Positions 31,762 to 44,038 of a stretch of DNA of 64,000 bases are shown here, piece after piece. The first letter of the stretch is position 1; the number at the start of each line of letters is the position of its first letter. The DNA is taken from the NCBI GenBank assembly GCA_003049465.1, contig PYSS01000062.1, forward strand, positions 1 through 64,000, in the 5' to 3' direction. The notes below the pieces were generated by a model that was not told the DNA's origin, did no database searches, and was given only the letters and a program-made list of their open reading frames with translations. Source of the DNA: Magnaporthiopsis rhizophila (taxonomy: Eukaryota; Ascomycota; Sordariomycetes; Magnaporthales; Magnaporthaceae). Made by a program: the position numbers and the translations under genes.

Positions 31762-33897
31762 CTAGACCGGCGCCTCGGTCTTCTCCATCTTCTCCTTGAC
31801 GTCCGTGCCATGGTCACTGCCACCAGCACCCGCCTCTCCCTGAAGGATGGCAGTGAGACCGATTTCCCTGTTGATTTCCTCCATACGCTCAATGTCGGCC
31901 TGGGCTGTTCCTTGGGAGCCGAAAATGATGTCCTAGGGCAGGCGGAAGGCCGGTTAGAGATGCAAATTTGAGGGCAAAACCATGCGTTGGGGTACTCACC
32001 ATCTCCTCGAGTGTGAGTCGCTTTGTTTCGGGCACAAAGAACCAGATAAATCCGGCACCCATGAAGGTCAGGATGCCAAAAATCAGGTAGGTGCCGTACG
32101 TGATGCTTTGGAGCATGATCGGGGTGACCTGGCCCACGATGAAGTTGTTCCTGTGTAGAGCAGAGGTTAGTCGCAACATGTCTGTGTAAGGTCCAATGAA
32201 TCTCTGGAGGAGAAAATGAGACTTACATCCAGTTGCTTGAAGCCCCCAGCGCCACGCCGTACGGTCGGGAACTCAGGGGCCAAATCTCCGCAATGATAAT
32301 CCAAGCACAAGGGCCCCACGAGTAACCAAAGTGGACAACAAAGAGCCAGACCATGACGACCGCAGCCCACCCGGCCGCCACCTCCTCCGAAAAGCGGCCG
32401 ATATTCTTGGCCAGGATAACGGCGATGATGATGTGGCACGTCGCCATGCCGATGGCTCCCACGGTCAAGACGGGCTTCCGTCCCACGCGGTCGATCCAGA
32501 GCACGGCGGGGATGGTGGCGAGGAGCATGACGATGCCGACGACGCCCGTGGCGAGCAGGGAGACCGTGGTGCTGTCTAGCCCCAGCTGCTTGAAGATGGT
32601 GGGCGCGTAGTACAGCACCGCGTTGATGCCGGTCCACTGCTGGAAGAACATGGTGACGGTGGCGACGATGACGCGCTTGAACATGGCCCGGCTCTGGAAC
32701 AGCTTGCCGATGGCGACCCACTGGATCTTGAACGTGTTCCAGGCCGTCGGGTCCGACAGGTGCGGGAAGTGCTCGGCGATGGTCCGCTTCTCGAACAGCG
32801 ACTGCGCCTTGATCTCGAGGAACTCGAGCTCCACGAGCTCGTGGTCCGACGGCAGCTCGCGCAGGTGGGAGAGCACCTGCCGCGCCTCCTCCTCACGCCC
32901 GTGGTGCACGAGCCAACGGGGTGAGAAGGGCATGAAGATCATGCCGACAAACAGGATTACGGCCGGCGCGAGTTGGAGCGTCGTCGGGGTCAGCCACGCG
33001 GCGTCTTGTTGCTGACCGGGTTCGGTGCCTCCGATGAAGTTGGTGCCGTAGTCAATCCAGAAGCTGATCATGATCCCGAAGCAGATGGAGAGCTGCTGCG
33101 TGGCAACCAGTGCTCCGCGAACTTCGGGAGGAGCGACCTCGGAGTTGTAGATGGGAATGATCATGGCCAAACTTCCGACACCCATTCCCCTATTTATAGT
33201 GAGCATTAGGATACTAGCTTTGACAGTTGAAATCGGCCAGAGCAGGTAGGGGAACGAACGTGATAAATCGCCCAGCTAGAATAACCTCGTGGCCGGCCTG
33301 GACCGCAGTGGCCTGGATTATAACGCCGAGAATGAAGACGGTCGTGGCAACCAGTACGCTATACTTTCGGGACAGGATCTCGGCCATGAAGCTGGATAGA
33401 AGAGTGCCGATCCAGGCTCCGAGCTCCAGGATGGCCGTGAGCCATCCCTTCTTGGACTGGTCGGCGTTTGGGCCGACAGGATCCCACTCGCCCATGTCTG
33501 TAGATTGGAGGTCATCCAATCATCAGCTTGCATTTTCAAACCATCGTCATGGAGATGGTATCCATGATGTATTATTTTGGACAGGCAGGCCAGGGATGAG
33601 ATACTCACGGGCCTGGAACGAAGGCATAGCCAGGACGCCCGAGAACATGCCCTAGATTGGGTCAGCATCGGAAAGATAGAGCGACCAGTACAGCCGGCTC
33701 GACGCCGATACATCAGGATCGTGGTGGTTTACCTGGTTGTAGCCGTAGAGGACACCGCCGATGCAAGCGAAGGCGGCGATGCGAAAGACCCTGAAGTTCT
33801 TGAGCAGAGCCCGGGCGCCGCTCGCCCCCATCATCGCCTGGCGCTTGTGAAGCGCGGCATCGTAGAACGCCGTGCTGGAATCACCGCCGCCAGCCAT
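31762..33897 (-). CDS. MFS sugar transporter (hexose/disaccharide permease family)
   Basis: This is a plasma-membrane sugar/H+ symporter or facilitator with 12 helices and 576 residues. Six exons are inferred: 33897-33733, 33651-33609, 33497-33260, 33189-32227, 32150-32000 and 31932-31762. All sites are GT..AG and the summed length is in frame. Joins give YGYNQGMFSGVLAMPSFQ, HMGEWDP, GRFITGMGVGSLAMIIPIYNSE, SSNWMNNFIVGQVTP and TLEEMDIIFG. Family signatures include GRFITGMGVG after helix 4, PFSPRWLVHHGREEEA in the central loop, QQWTGINAVLYYAP in helix 7, DRVGRKP and PETKRLTLEEM. The second exon has only 43 bases. The C-terminal tail is hydrophilic and acidic. Substrate specificity cannot be read from sequence. 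Confidence 0.94.
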
Positions 33898-33970
33898 CTT
33901 TCACGGATTTCCTGTATTCAAATCTTCCCAAAAGTGTATGTTTTTACCCAAAATTGGGCTTGGCGAATTT

Positions 33971-33990
33971 ACACACACACTCTCTCTCTC
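33971..33990. repeat. (AC)n(TC)n microsatellite
   Basis: Ten bases of AC repeat run straight into ten bases of TC repeat, about 75 bases upstream of the sugar-transporter start. Confidence 0.9.
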
Positions 33991-36900
33991 TGGCCACGCC
34001 AGTGTTGAATAGAACGAGGTGAGCCGTAGGGGCCACCGAAAACGTAGGTGGACGGGGGATTAGCAGAGAAAGATATAGCTACAATTTTCCCCGACATGAC
34101 CAGCCCCACGTTAAAATGTTGGAGAACTCGGGTCCGGAACTCGGGGTAAATAGAGGTGAGGTAGGTAGGGGCATCGACGCAGAGCTTTCGATCCTGGCAT
34201 CACTTTGAGGTTGCATCCCAGGAGCTGATCTGGAACTCCGCGAGGGCCTGCCACGCGAGAGGTGGTGCCCACCACCCACCAACCTACCTCCATGGCCACC
34301 ACGGAAGCGGTCAGCCCACCAGGGAAATCCAGGTGATGGAATGCGGGCCTCGCTCTCCAACGGCCGGTCTCGCTTTCAACTGGGGTGAGCAGCTCTTGGA
34401 GATTGGGCAGACGCGACAGGGGGGTTAATAAGGCGCTCCTATCGCAGCGACGCCTGCATGTTGTGGTGGCATCAAACAAACCCGGCGATGGAGGGGTGGT
34501 GCGGAGGTGCGGAGAAGCGGTCGGTCAGGGAGGTGTTTGCTTTTTCCGCTTTTGGCTGTGAATCAAGCATTTCGCCCCGACGGGCAGGCTCTTTCTAGTG
34601 CCGCCAAGCTTTCAAAACCGGGACATTCGCTTCGTAGTCCCTTAGAGCCTGCTATGCTGAGTTAGTACTTGGATTTATTTGCTAGTCGTCAACGGTGACA
34701 GATCTCGCCATGTTAGGTATATGAAATTGTCCTGCTTACCTTATAGCAACAATGGCTGTGATTCATCCAAACGCCGTTTTTCCTGTGCAACCGGCGGGGC
34801 AAACGCCGGTCGAAATATGGGGGGATGGGAATCATTGGAGCCCATTGGTGGTCAGCACGGCATTGAGTCCTGTATTCTCCCGCCGGCCGTCTGATCGGGT
34901 TGGAGAGCAGCGCCTGGATAAGGCCAACTTTAGCCTGAATATCCCTGGACGTGCTTGCTTCCAGCACCAACCCACCCGTTCCCAACCCCGCAAAACGGCA
35001 CCCAAAGCTCGGATCAGCTCACCCTTGACCGAGCCTGTACCGTATGTGGCGTAGAGACATCGGCCCTTTTCTTCTCGGCTGTCTGCTCGGGTTTAACTGG
35101 TGCCGACATCACAGAACTGGGTAAGAACCCATGTCCTTTCTGCGGGCTTAGGTGAAGCTTCGTGTCTCCTGCACATACATGTGTGCGCGGCAAAGTGCAG
35201 CGGACGAGGGCGCCTGATCGCAACGTCTGCTGTACTTGGACATCTGGTCCTTGAGCCACAACCTCTGCCAACTCCTTTATTTTAGAGATGTGAGCAGGCT
35301 TCAAAGCCCAAACTAGCCACTGTGATAGGGCATCTCAGGCGCAGAGGATATGCAGTGCCGATGAACCTTGGCAAGCCTCTCCCGAAGACCTAACGAGCCG
35401 TCGGGATTAAGCAATGGGGGCCGTGGGGGTCTGGCATAAAGTGGCGTAAAGGAAACATTTGCCAAAATGCGATAAGCGTAAACACCAGCCACACTTCCTG
35501 CTAACTTGGCAATCTCTAGCCTCGAACTAAAGTGCCCTTTTGATCTCTAGCCGCTGCTGCTCTGCTCACGACAGCAACCTGGCTTAAAACAACAAAGTTG
35601 GTAGAGCAAAGCAGCGCTTGATCCAGAATCCGTGGGCACGGCTTGAAATAAGACTGGCAATCAGAGCGCTTCGATGCTGTCGACGGTTATGGGAAAACAC
35701 TGATGTCAATCTGCGGTAGGCGCCGATGCGAAGCCCAGGGGTACGACTGCTGCAAAAAGCTGTCGTGACAAAAAAACTACGCTCCCTGCTATTGAGACGC
35801 ACCAAGACCGATTCGGAAGAAGACCCGATTGATGGCCAGCACGAGATCAGGCCCGCCGAGGCCGCGCACGAATGGTGGAAAAGCGTCAATCATAGGGCGG
35901 AAAACATGCGCGGTATTTCCACCAAGTCCCAGCCGTTGACGAAACGGGGTTCAACGTTGCTTGTTGATGACAGAAAGTGGCGCCAAGCTAATTTCCTTGG
36001 GCAGGCGCCATTCCGATGCCTGTCTGCATGTCAAATCCATCTGCGCTACCTCTCCTCTCAGTGGGTCGTGTAGGTACACCGGCCAGAAAGCCAATAGGGG
36101 CGGGAGCACGTAAGCTAGCGCCAAAAATAGGGAGGCTGGCTAAGCCATAAGGGTGCTTGGAATGGAGGGGGGTCTGTGTTTTAATTTAACCGCCCTTCCT
36201 TTTTAAACGCGCGCGCCTCCAGTGTACAGTACATGGGTACCTGGCGGATAGCAGCAGCGGATCTTTGATTATGTCCCTTGCGTAAACACACGGGCGGGCA
36301 CCGCAATGTGGCTACCCAATCCGAAGAAGCGGCCGGCTCTCGAAATGTCGTTTGTGGCTTCGTCTCATCTCTGGCTGTTGCTTTTCTTGAGTGCATCGTC
36401 ATTTCCTTCTCTGCGATGGCGGGGTGGCTCTTTCCCCTTTGTCTCGCACTGTAAGAACCGGAAAAGGCCCTTCCTGGCGGCGTTCCAGCCACGCAGTACG
36501 AGTTTACGAGCACAGTGAGATCAGCGAGCTGTGACAGGACAGAATCCAACCGCTCCAAAGAGCCTCGACGACACTCGCTCGGGACAGGGGACCAAAGATT
36601 GCCTGCATTCCGTCGACCCCAGTCCCAGTCCCCAGATCCATGCCTGCACTGCAGCGGGTGATCGCTTTCGTTTTTCACGCCCGACCGGCCGCCGCGGCGC
36701 ACACTTTTGCTGACCGACTGCTACCATGAACCGACCCCAACGCTCTGCAAAGGAGATTTGACGCGTCTGTTTGCACCATGTCCTCGCTGCATGCCCCTTC
36801 ATCTCGGGACTGCCTCTGTCTCCGCGCCTACGCGTGTTCTCCTGGTGCCATCTCCACCCCCGCGATACGCTGTCTGGTCCTGTCGTTTGCCGCCAGCCGC

Positions 36901-37860
36901 GCTCCACAAGCGCCCTGGCTCTCGCCTGTTGGCCTACCTGGATCTCCCCCGTCCCACCCAGCTCCAGCTCGTCAGTTCTTGTGCTACGTTTGCTCGTTAA
37001 TCCTGCCAACAGCGCCCTACCGACTCCCCCGCGGCCCGGTAGGACGGCCAGCCGCGATTGTTTCTTGTTTCAAGTCGCGGTTTATGCTGCGTTTATCGCT
37101 TGTTTGCCGCGAAGCTGCCGTCCATCCCAGTCTTGCTTCTGGACCCGAGAACACAAACCCATCAATGCTTGTCCATGTAGGCCCGACCACCACCCCAACT
37201 GCTCCCCCTTGACGCTGCCGCTGCCCTGGCGCTGCTGCCGCCCGCCCCACCACCACTCCCACGCAGATCTCCGTCCCCCTCATACTCGACAGCCGAACCT
37301 CGCTACGTACATGCAGACATCCCTGGCACCCTGGCAGCCCGGTCCCGATTTAGGACGGAAGCCGGACGGATCATACCTGGCTACATGATTGCGCAAGGTG
37401 CGAAAGCGGCTGCTAAAGCGGCGGGAGCAACATCCAGTCGGACGAGGCTTCGTCCGCTGCACAAGGCTGCCGAAAAGGCGCCCGGGTTACCTCTAACACC
37501 CTAGCTCCAACCCCTGTGGCTAGGACCTATTCTTGGCCCTCTTTCTCCTCCCCCGTCTGCCATTTCCCGAGTCCAGAACGCCTCATGGTCATCCGCCAAG
37601 TCTCGTGGACGGCTCACCGAACATCTGCTCCCATCCCCTGTGTGCAGAGGAGCGTCCGGGGTAAACCTCACGCTTTGGTGTTATTAATTTCCTGTACATG
37701 CCAAGCTGCCAAGATGCGGGCGGCAGCGAAAGGTGGTAGTCCCAGCATGCATGCATCTTTGCCAAATTCCTTCCACGCCGCAGCCGCCTGTGTTACTGCC
37801 TTTGTCTAGTCGCTTGGCCTGATGGCTCTTTCTAGGGACCATGCGAGGGGCAATCTCGGT

Positions 37861-37900
37861 TTTCTTCTTTTTTTTTTTTTCTTTTTTTTTTTTTCCTTCT
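37861..37900 (+). repeat. Poly-T/C tract
   Basis: A long T run broken by single C residues lies in the pyrimidine-rich region upstream of the Myb-like gene. Confidence 0.85.
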
Positions 37901-38727
37901 TATCCCTTTCCTCCATTATCATGCATCTGGTGCTCCAGTGGAGGTTTTGATAAGCCGCTAAGTCGTGCACACATGAACGGCTAGCCGCCCTCCCACACCA
38001 TGCTCACGCGACCCACAGCTGGCCGTCTCTCGTAGCCGCCCAACTTCAGACAGACGCCATCCGAAACCACCCAGCCAATATCAGCGGCCCAAGGCTCTCC
38101 CATCTGCCTTTTTGGACACACAAGCTGGGTGGGTTTCATGCCGCCAGCCAGCTGTTGATGTACCCATGTTTCAGATCGACAGCCTTTGCCTTACCCAGTT
38201 TTGCTCCTCCCTGACGGATACGTACCTTGCTGCGCACCCAGTTTGCTGCTGTGCCATTGCATCGCAGCAACGCCAGACCCCAGTCGAGTCTGTCGCTCCA
38301 TGGACGCGCCTTGCCGCTTCTACTTTTGGGTTCTGGTCCACTTGATCTTCTCACCTCCTTTTATAAAGTCAGACGGCCGCTTCATGGCCGTCTGGGTCTC
38401 GTCCTCTTTCTCTTTCCAGACATCAGATACCCAAAACGCATTTTCCTTATCGTCACTTACAACTTTCGTTACTTTCCTTTTTCGTATCTCTCTCCTTGGG
38501 TTCGACTCTCCTATCTCCTCTTTTTACTGCTACCAACTTATTTCCCTACAGTCTGTCGTTGCTGGTCAGCCATTCGTTTGATACGAACTGCTCGGGTCTT
38601 CTTTTATTTTGTGCTACCCTTTTTCTCTTACCGGCTTACACAAACACATTTCGACTGCCGAGACACCCACTCGCTCTAGCGTTGATTTACCAGCACGCAT
38701 ATTCAGGACAGGCCAGGCTTGTCTAGC

Positions 38728-39844
38728 ATGCCCAAGATCACACTCGGTACCAGCCTTAATAACCCCCGCTACACATCCGACTCTCCTGCGATGCCCAGCA
38801 GCATCCCGACAAACACCTCACAGATGGACTACTACGGCTCCCGGAGCCAGGCCATGGCGACCGGCTACTACGACACCCTGTCGACAACGCCTGCCGGCCA
38901 GGCCGCCATGCCCGTCGCGTCGTACGAACAGTATGCCGTGGCCCCGCCTCTTGCCATACAAACCAGCACGGGTGGTTACACCAACGCGCTGCCCACACAG
39001 CACCGCGCTTCCTCAGGCGCATGGAGTGCCGAGGACGACCAGGCCCTCATTAGGGCGCGCGCTCAGGGCCTCAACTGGGGCGCCATCATGAGCAACCATT
39101 TCCCCACCAAGACGGCCAACGCGTGTCGCAAGCGTCACGAGCGTCTCATGGAGCGCAAGGGCGCTGACGACTGGGACGCCATCAAGCTGGAGCGCCTGGC
39201 GAGGGAGTACATGAACCTGCGCAAACAGATTTGGGCTCCACTCGCCCAGGCCACTGGCGAGAAGTGGAACGTCGTCGAGCAGAAGGTACGGATCAAACAG
39301 CCTCCGCCATGTTTCTCTCTTCTGCAGATGTGCTGACTCCAACTGTCATCCCGCTTCATAGTGCATGTCGAATGGCATCAAGAACCTGCAGTCGGCGGCC
39401 CGTCACGCCACCCGCCGCGAGAGGGTCGACGGGGCCCACGGCATGTACGATGACGACAGCGGGGTCTCTGGGATTGGGATGACCCCGATCGATGAGCACG
39501 ACCTCCCCTTTTCCTCGCCGTCGTCCGCCGGCAGCGGTCCAGGCAGCACTGGCAGCAGCGCCTACGGCTCAGCTTCGCATTCGGGAAACGGCTACGCGGC
39601 CGCCCACGGCGGCTACTACACGGGACACCAGCAGCATCAGCCATCGCATCATCATCAGCAGCACCACCACCATCATCACGGGTACAGCAACTCCGTCTCG
39701 AGCACAGGGACCGCCGGATACGGCAACGCGGCGAGCGGCAGCGTGGGCAGCCACAGCCCCAGTCCCTACCTGGGCCACGGCAGCCGCCTGCCCAGCGTGG
39801 ACATGGGGATCAACAACCTGATCAGCCGGGGAGGGCGCCACTGA
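38728..39844 (+). CDS. Myb/SANT-like DNA-binding regulator
   Basis: A predicted nuclear transcription regulator of 346 residues. Two exons are inferred: 38728-39285 and 39362-39844. The intron (GTACGG..ATAG) is 76 bases, phase 0, and joins NVVEQK to CMSNGIKNLQ. Residues about 97-145 form one Myb-like repeat: WSAEDDQALIRARAQGLNW, then AIMSNHFPTKTANACRKRHERLM, with the spaced Trp and basic recognition helix. A second region, DDWDAIKLERLAREYMNLRK then WAPLAQATGEKWNVVEQK, looks like a diverged second repeat. The N-terminus is Ser/Thr/Tyr-rich. The C-terminal 130 residues are Gly/Ser-rich with a His/Gln cluster (residues near 269-284). The long pyrimidine-rich upstream region suggests post-transcriptional or complex promoter control. 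Confidence 0.85.
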
Positions 39845-41859
39845 TGGGTCTCGGCGTGGTGGACCCGTCCCTATGCCTGCAAGAGCCAAGCAACGACCAC
39901 GAAGACGCCCTCTGACGACATTGACACACCGCCCCGGTTCTCCTGCGCCTTACACTCGCTACACATCACATCTTGACCAAGTTTTTCCTTGTCTCTTGTT
40001 TTGCTGGCGGTTCCTCTGGTCATTCCGCCTTGCATATTTCCCATTAAATGCATTGGATGGCGCATCATATATCCTTTTTTTCTTTTGTTTTTCCCACTCC
40101 CTCATCTCATGGACTTTGGCCAAATTTTATGACTCTAATGATTCTCCTTTTTCTTTTGTTTCCTGCCATCGTCCTTTTCCTTCATATCCTTTATCCATCC
40201 TCTCAGAAGAGCAAGCATGCAGCGCCTAATCAGCCCCTCGATTATTCTGCACCTTCGACGAACCACACACTCGCTGCATTCGGCCTTGGTTCCCCCTCGT
40301 TTTTCTCTGACTCTGGCTTTTCCCTTTTGGCTATCTACTTGTTGCTTTTGACTGGGGTTTATCTCTATCACTTTCCATACTCGGTTTTTCTTTTTCAAAG
40401 GGGTTTGGGAAGAAAAGGACAAAAAAAGCCCGAAAACTGTTAAAAGGTGTTTTGGCGAAAGAGGCGTTTTCCCCAGAGCGTGGCGTTGCTTTTTTTTGTT
40501 CGTCTATTTTGCTCTTATTTTACAGTTTTTGTCCACCAACATGTCATCTCCAAGGTCTCTGATGCCTTGATCGAAATGGTTGTACTATTAGCTAAACACG
40601 GCTGTCTGCACTCGCACTCGCACTTGAAAAGCTGTCGACAGGGACGGCTCTGCGTGAGCATGAGAGGGCTAGCCGGCTCGACCTATTGCGATTTCTCCTA
40701 TACGAGAAAAAGATGAGAAATCGGAAATACAGCGGCATAAATTCTATTTTAGATAACGAAAGTTTCGAAAACCCATCCAACACCCGCATTTATCCCTTCA
40801 CCGTTTGTCGCGTGGTGATCCTCCAGGAGCACGCAGCTGGTGGCCTAGGGATTCCGATGTCCATTCTCTTTCTTTTTTCTTTTCTTTTTTTTTTTTTTTC
40901 TGCAAAAGGACCAACCTGGACGTGCTTTCCGAGGGCGGTCGGTAAGTGCCTAAATAAAGAACGGAAAGCATCGCCGCATCCATCGTCTCCGCATTCACCC
41001 CCAAATTGCGCGGAGTGAGGTTTCAGGCTCGGCACAGTAAAGTTGTATAAGTAGGTATTTTGGGACCACAGTAACCAGACAGCCAGACCCGTCGACAAAA
41101 GCCCATTCATGATTACTGATACTGTTTTCTCGGCTTCTTCGGCGCTCCTTGATCTAGTCAACACGGGCGGGCGAAACGAGGCGCTTTTCGAGATGTATTT
41201 ACATGGCATGGTGGCCTCGTTCACACGTAAGAGGAGGAGGAGGAGGAGGGAGCCGCGCCACGTTTTTACCCCAGGCAAAGCCGAGAAAAGCAAAAAAGCC
41301 CCCGACTCGAGTTTCAGATTGGAGGACCGCCTCAGCTGCCGCGTTATCCTGGGGTTGGACCTACCTACCTGTTCGTCTGTTCGTCTCCGTGTATGTGGTC
41401 GCCGAATTACGCGCCGGACCCCGCGGAAGCGCCTTCTACTCCCCCCTGATTCCAAAGCGCCCGCGCTTCCAGGCTCGCCTGCTGCGCGGGTCTTGTGTCT
41501 TTGTTCCACTTAAGATGCCCCTGCGTGGCCTCCCTCTGCCTCGCGGTAAGCATTGCGACGGCCAGCAGCAATGGAGCCGCCTCAACCAGAGGCACTCGCT
41601 CCACTGGGGTGTTCCCTCGCTCGACACATGGGTGAGTTTTTACACAAACACACAAGCACCGTGGTTTCTTCCGCGACGCGCCGCTCTGGCGAGATCCCGA
41701 AAATGTGGAAAAGGTGTAAAGATCATGATCAGTAAGCGCACAGGGAGGTGGCGCCAAGACACATGAGGGAGAGCGGCTGACATGGCGTATGGGGCATCGG
41801 AAATGAGACGATATTTGCGTGTGTATGCTTGTGTCCCCTTTTATCATGTACCGACCGGC
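39845..41859. other. Convergent 3' flanks of Myb-like gene and COX10
   Basis: About 2 kb, T-rich on the plus strand in 39950-40560. The frames seen (for example 40790-41509 minus) contain poly-Lys or poly-Arg from homopolymer tracts and match nothing known. A poly-T run lies near 40868-40901. Confidence 0.4.
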
Positions 41860-43461
41860 TCATTTGGCCCCACCATCGTCATCCTCGACGTACTCCCAGT
41901 CCTCGTCATCATCGTCGTCGCCAACGTTCTCCCCCTCGCCCATGACGCTCCGCCAGACGCGGCCCCACATTCCCTTCTTCTGCAGAAGCGCCAACACCAT
42001 GACGACGGGCAGGTGCCAGACGCTGGCCCAGAACAGGCCCCTGGCGCTGCCGCCGCCGCCCTGCAGGCGCCAGAAGCGGACCGACTCGCGCGCGAGCCAG
42101 ACGTTGACGGGGAGCGACGTGACGGCGAAGGACCAGTCCGTCACGCCGACGGCGCAGAGGCCAACGCAGATGGGGAAGAAGCCCAGCAGGCCGTAGCGGA
42201 GGGCGACGCGGGCGTTGCGGGCCGGGTTCGTCCAGGCGAGCATGCGCAGGCCGGCGGCGCGGTACTCGTCGCGCACGCCCCACGACAGCGCCATGAAGTG
42301 CGGGAACTGCCAGGCGAAGAGCAGGGCGGCAAAGAGCCAGCCGCCGGCGCTGGAGCCGTCCGGCGCCAGCAGCAGCTCGCGCCACGAGCCGTCGCCCACG
42401 GCCGATTCGCCGGCGGCGGCGGCCCAGCCCATGAGCGGCGGGATGCCGCCGACCACGGCGCCGACCCACGTGTTGGCGGCCGACAGGCGCTTCATGGGCG
42501 TGTAGACGCCGGCGTAGAGCACGATGTTGGCCGCGCCCAGGAACGCGACTGTCGGGTTGACCCCCAGGTGCAGTGCCGCGACGCCCGCGATGGCGCAGCC
42601 GACGGCGAAGAGCACAGCGGCGCGGGTCGAGATGAGCCGGCGCACGAGCGGCCGGGCGCGAGTGCGGCTCATGAGGGCGTCGGTGCGCGGTTCGTAGAGC
42701 ATGTTGAGGGCGTTGGCGGCGGCGGAGCAGAGCGTCGTGCCGGTCGTGAGGAAGAGCAGCGTGAGCGGCGAGAGCGAGGGCAGACTCGCCTCGGCGGCGC
42801 CCGGTGAGAGGAAGGCGGGGACGGGATACAGGGCGTAGGGCGCCATGGCCGTGAGGACGACGAGGAAGGTGAGGCGCGGCTTGGAGAGCGAGAGCAGCGC
42901 CGAGAGCTTGCGCCGGAGCGAGTCCGCTGGCTGCTTGGCCGCCGCCTCGGCGAGGATCGAGGATGCATCGGGCGGGAGGGGCTTGTTGGGGGTTGCGGAG
43001 GGTCTGTCGGGGCCGTGTGTGGCGGGAATGGAGAGATTGGCGGCACGTTTCGCGGCTTGCCGCCGTCGGTGTGGCAATATGTCCTCGGTCGGATCGGCGG
43101 CGGCGCTCGGAGGTTCGTCCGAGCCTGGCGGTTGGAGTGGTGGGCTGAAGGTGCTGCTGGTGGTGGGTTTTACGGGTGGACGCGACGTCACAGCTCCCGC
43201 GCCGAGGTTCCGCGCTGTTGTTCCGAATTGAATGCCTCCGAATCTGTCGAGTAGTGTGTTGGACAGAAAATATGCGCCCTTTACTCGAGGCGATTGCGCC
43301 GTCGCCGAGGGGACAGCACCACCAGCCGCAGATCTTGGTCGTGCCGCCGTCGAGAGAGGGGCTAGAAATCTTTGCCCGGCAGGCAGCCGGCGCCTGCAAC
43401 ACCTCCGGCAGACATTGTCGAGGACACCTACGCCTGGCAGCAACGATCGCGGGCCCGGCAT
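41860..43461 (-). CDS. COX10: Protoheme IX farnesyltransferase, mitochondrial
   Basis: It adds the farnesyl chain to heme B to make heme O, the first step of heme A synthesis for cytochrome c oxidase in the mitochondrial inner membrane. A single exon encodes 533 residues. The first 60 residues are Arg-rich and fit a presequence. A Pro/Ser-rich linker reaches to about residue 180, where the UbiA-type domain begins with LLSLSKPRLTFLVVLTAMAPYALYP. The prenyl-diphosphate/metal site is seen in NALNMLYEPRTDALMSRTRARP. The second conserved loop is YTPMKRLSAANTWVGAVVGGIPPLMGW, and WQFPHFMALSW is the third signature. The C-terminus is an acidic tail. Length and motifs are normal for fungal Cox10. Confidence 0.96.
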   Translation of the reverse strand: MPGPRSLLPGVGVLDNVCRRCCRRRLPAGQRFLAPLSTAARPRSAAGGAVPSATAQSPRVKGAYFLSNTLLDRFGGIQFGTTARNLGAGAVTSRPPVKPTTSSTFSPPLQPPGSDEPPSAAADPTEDILPHRRRQAAKRAANLSIPATHGPDRPSATPNKPLPPDASSILAEAAAKQPADSLRRKLSALLSLSKPRLTFLVVLTAMAPYALYPVPAFLSPGAAEASLPSLSPLTLLFLTTGTTLCSAAANALNMLYEPRTDALMSRTRARPLVRRLISTRAAVLFAVGCAIAGVAALHLGVNPTVAFLGAANIVLYAGVYTPMKRLSAANTWVGAVVGGIPPLMGWAAAAGESAVGDGSWRELLLAPDGSSAGGWLFAALLFAWQFPHFMALSWGVRDEYRAAGLRMLAWTNPARNARVALRYGLLGFFPICVGLCAVGVTDWSFAVTSLPVNVWLARESVRFWRLQGGGGSARGLFWASVWHLPVVMVLALLQKKGMWGRVWRSVMGEGENVGDDDDDEDWEYVEDDDGGAK

Positions 43462-44038
43462 GTCGGTAAACCGTATATCAACTCATCGGGCCGGCGGAAT
43501 GGCTACCTCTAGGCAGGCTGGCGGGTGTTGCTGCTTGTTGTGAAAGTCGCTCTGCCAAACGAGGCCCAGCAGGGGGAGCTCCAGGTGAAGCTTCTGACGA
43601 TCCACAGCAGCCATTGACCCACTGAAACTTGCTAGAGTTCGGGGAGCACCCACTTAGGCGTGGTGCTTATGTCAGCAGCAGCACTTGCGACTTCCACCAC
43701 CAAGTGTCACATCCAGCACAGGCTTCCGCTCACTAACTCTCTACCCTTGACCATGTTTTCTATATCCCAATGAGAAGCTTTCGCATCTGAAATTAGGATA
43801 CCGCAGAATGCACTCTGATTGTCTCATTGCTGGTGCTAAAATGTGCAAAAATCTTCGGCCAAGTCCAAGCATTACCATCCTCCTCTATTTCCTTTGGTCC
43901 TTGTTTTCCGTCCAAATCCACGACTCTCCCCACCAAATCACCATGTGTGAGATCAAGAGATCATATGACCAAACCGGTACTTGGTTATCGTGTCTCTGAT
44001 GGATAAGTAACCCGAGGAACAACATGCTTCGAGGCCGC
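43462..44038. other. COX10 upstream region and 3' flank of the secreted-protein gene
   Basis: About 580 bases without a recognisable frame. It should contain the COX10 promoter. Confidence 0.45.

Larger units (their letters stand above)
33898..38727. other. 4.8-kb region without a recognisable gene, including the Myb-gene upstream region
   Basis: No frame in either direction gives a protein I can place. From about 36750 onward the plus strand is strongly pyrimidine-rich (C/T runs, poly-T at 37861-37900). This resembles long leaders and promoters of fungal regulator genes and ends at the Myb-like start. A CA/CT microsatellite lies at 33971-33990. Frames such as 36771-37388 and 36181-36702 look like by-products of skewed composition. 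Confidence 0.4.

Noticed and set aside
36771..37388. Plus-strand frame of 205 codons before the Myb-like gene
   Set aside because: Pro/Ser/Arg/Leu-rich product follows from the C/T skew; no domain and it overlaps other equally long frames.
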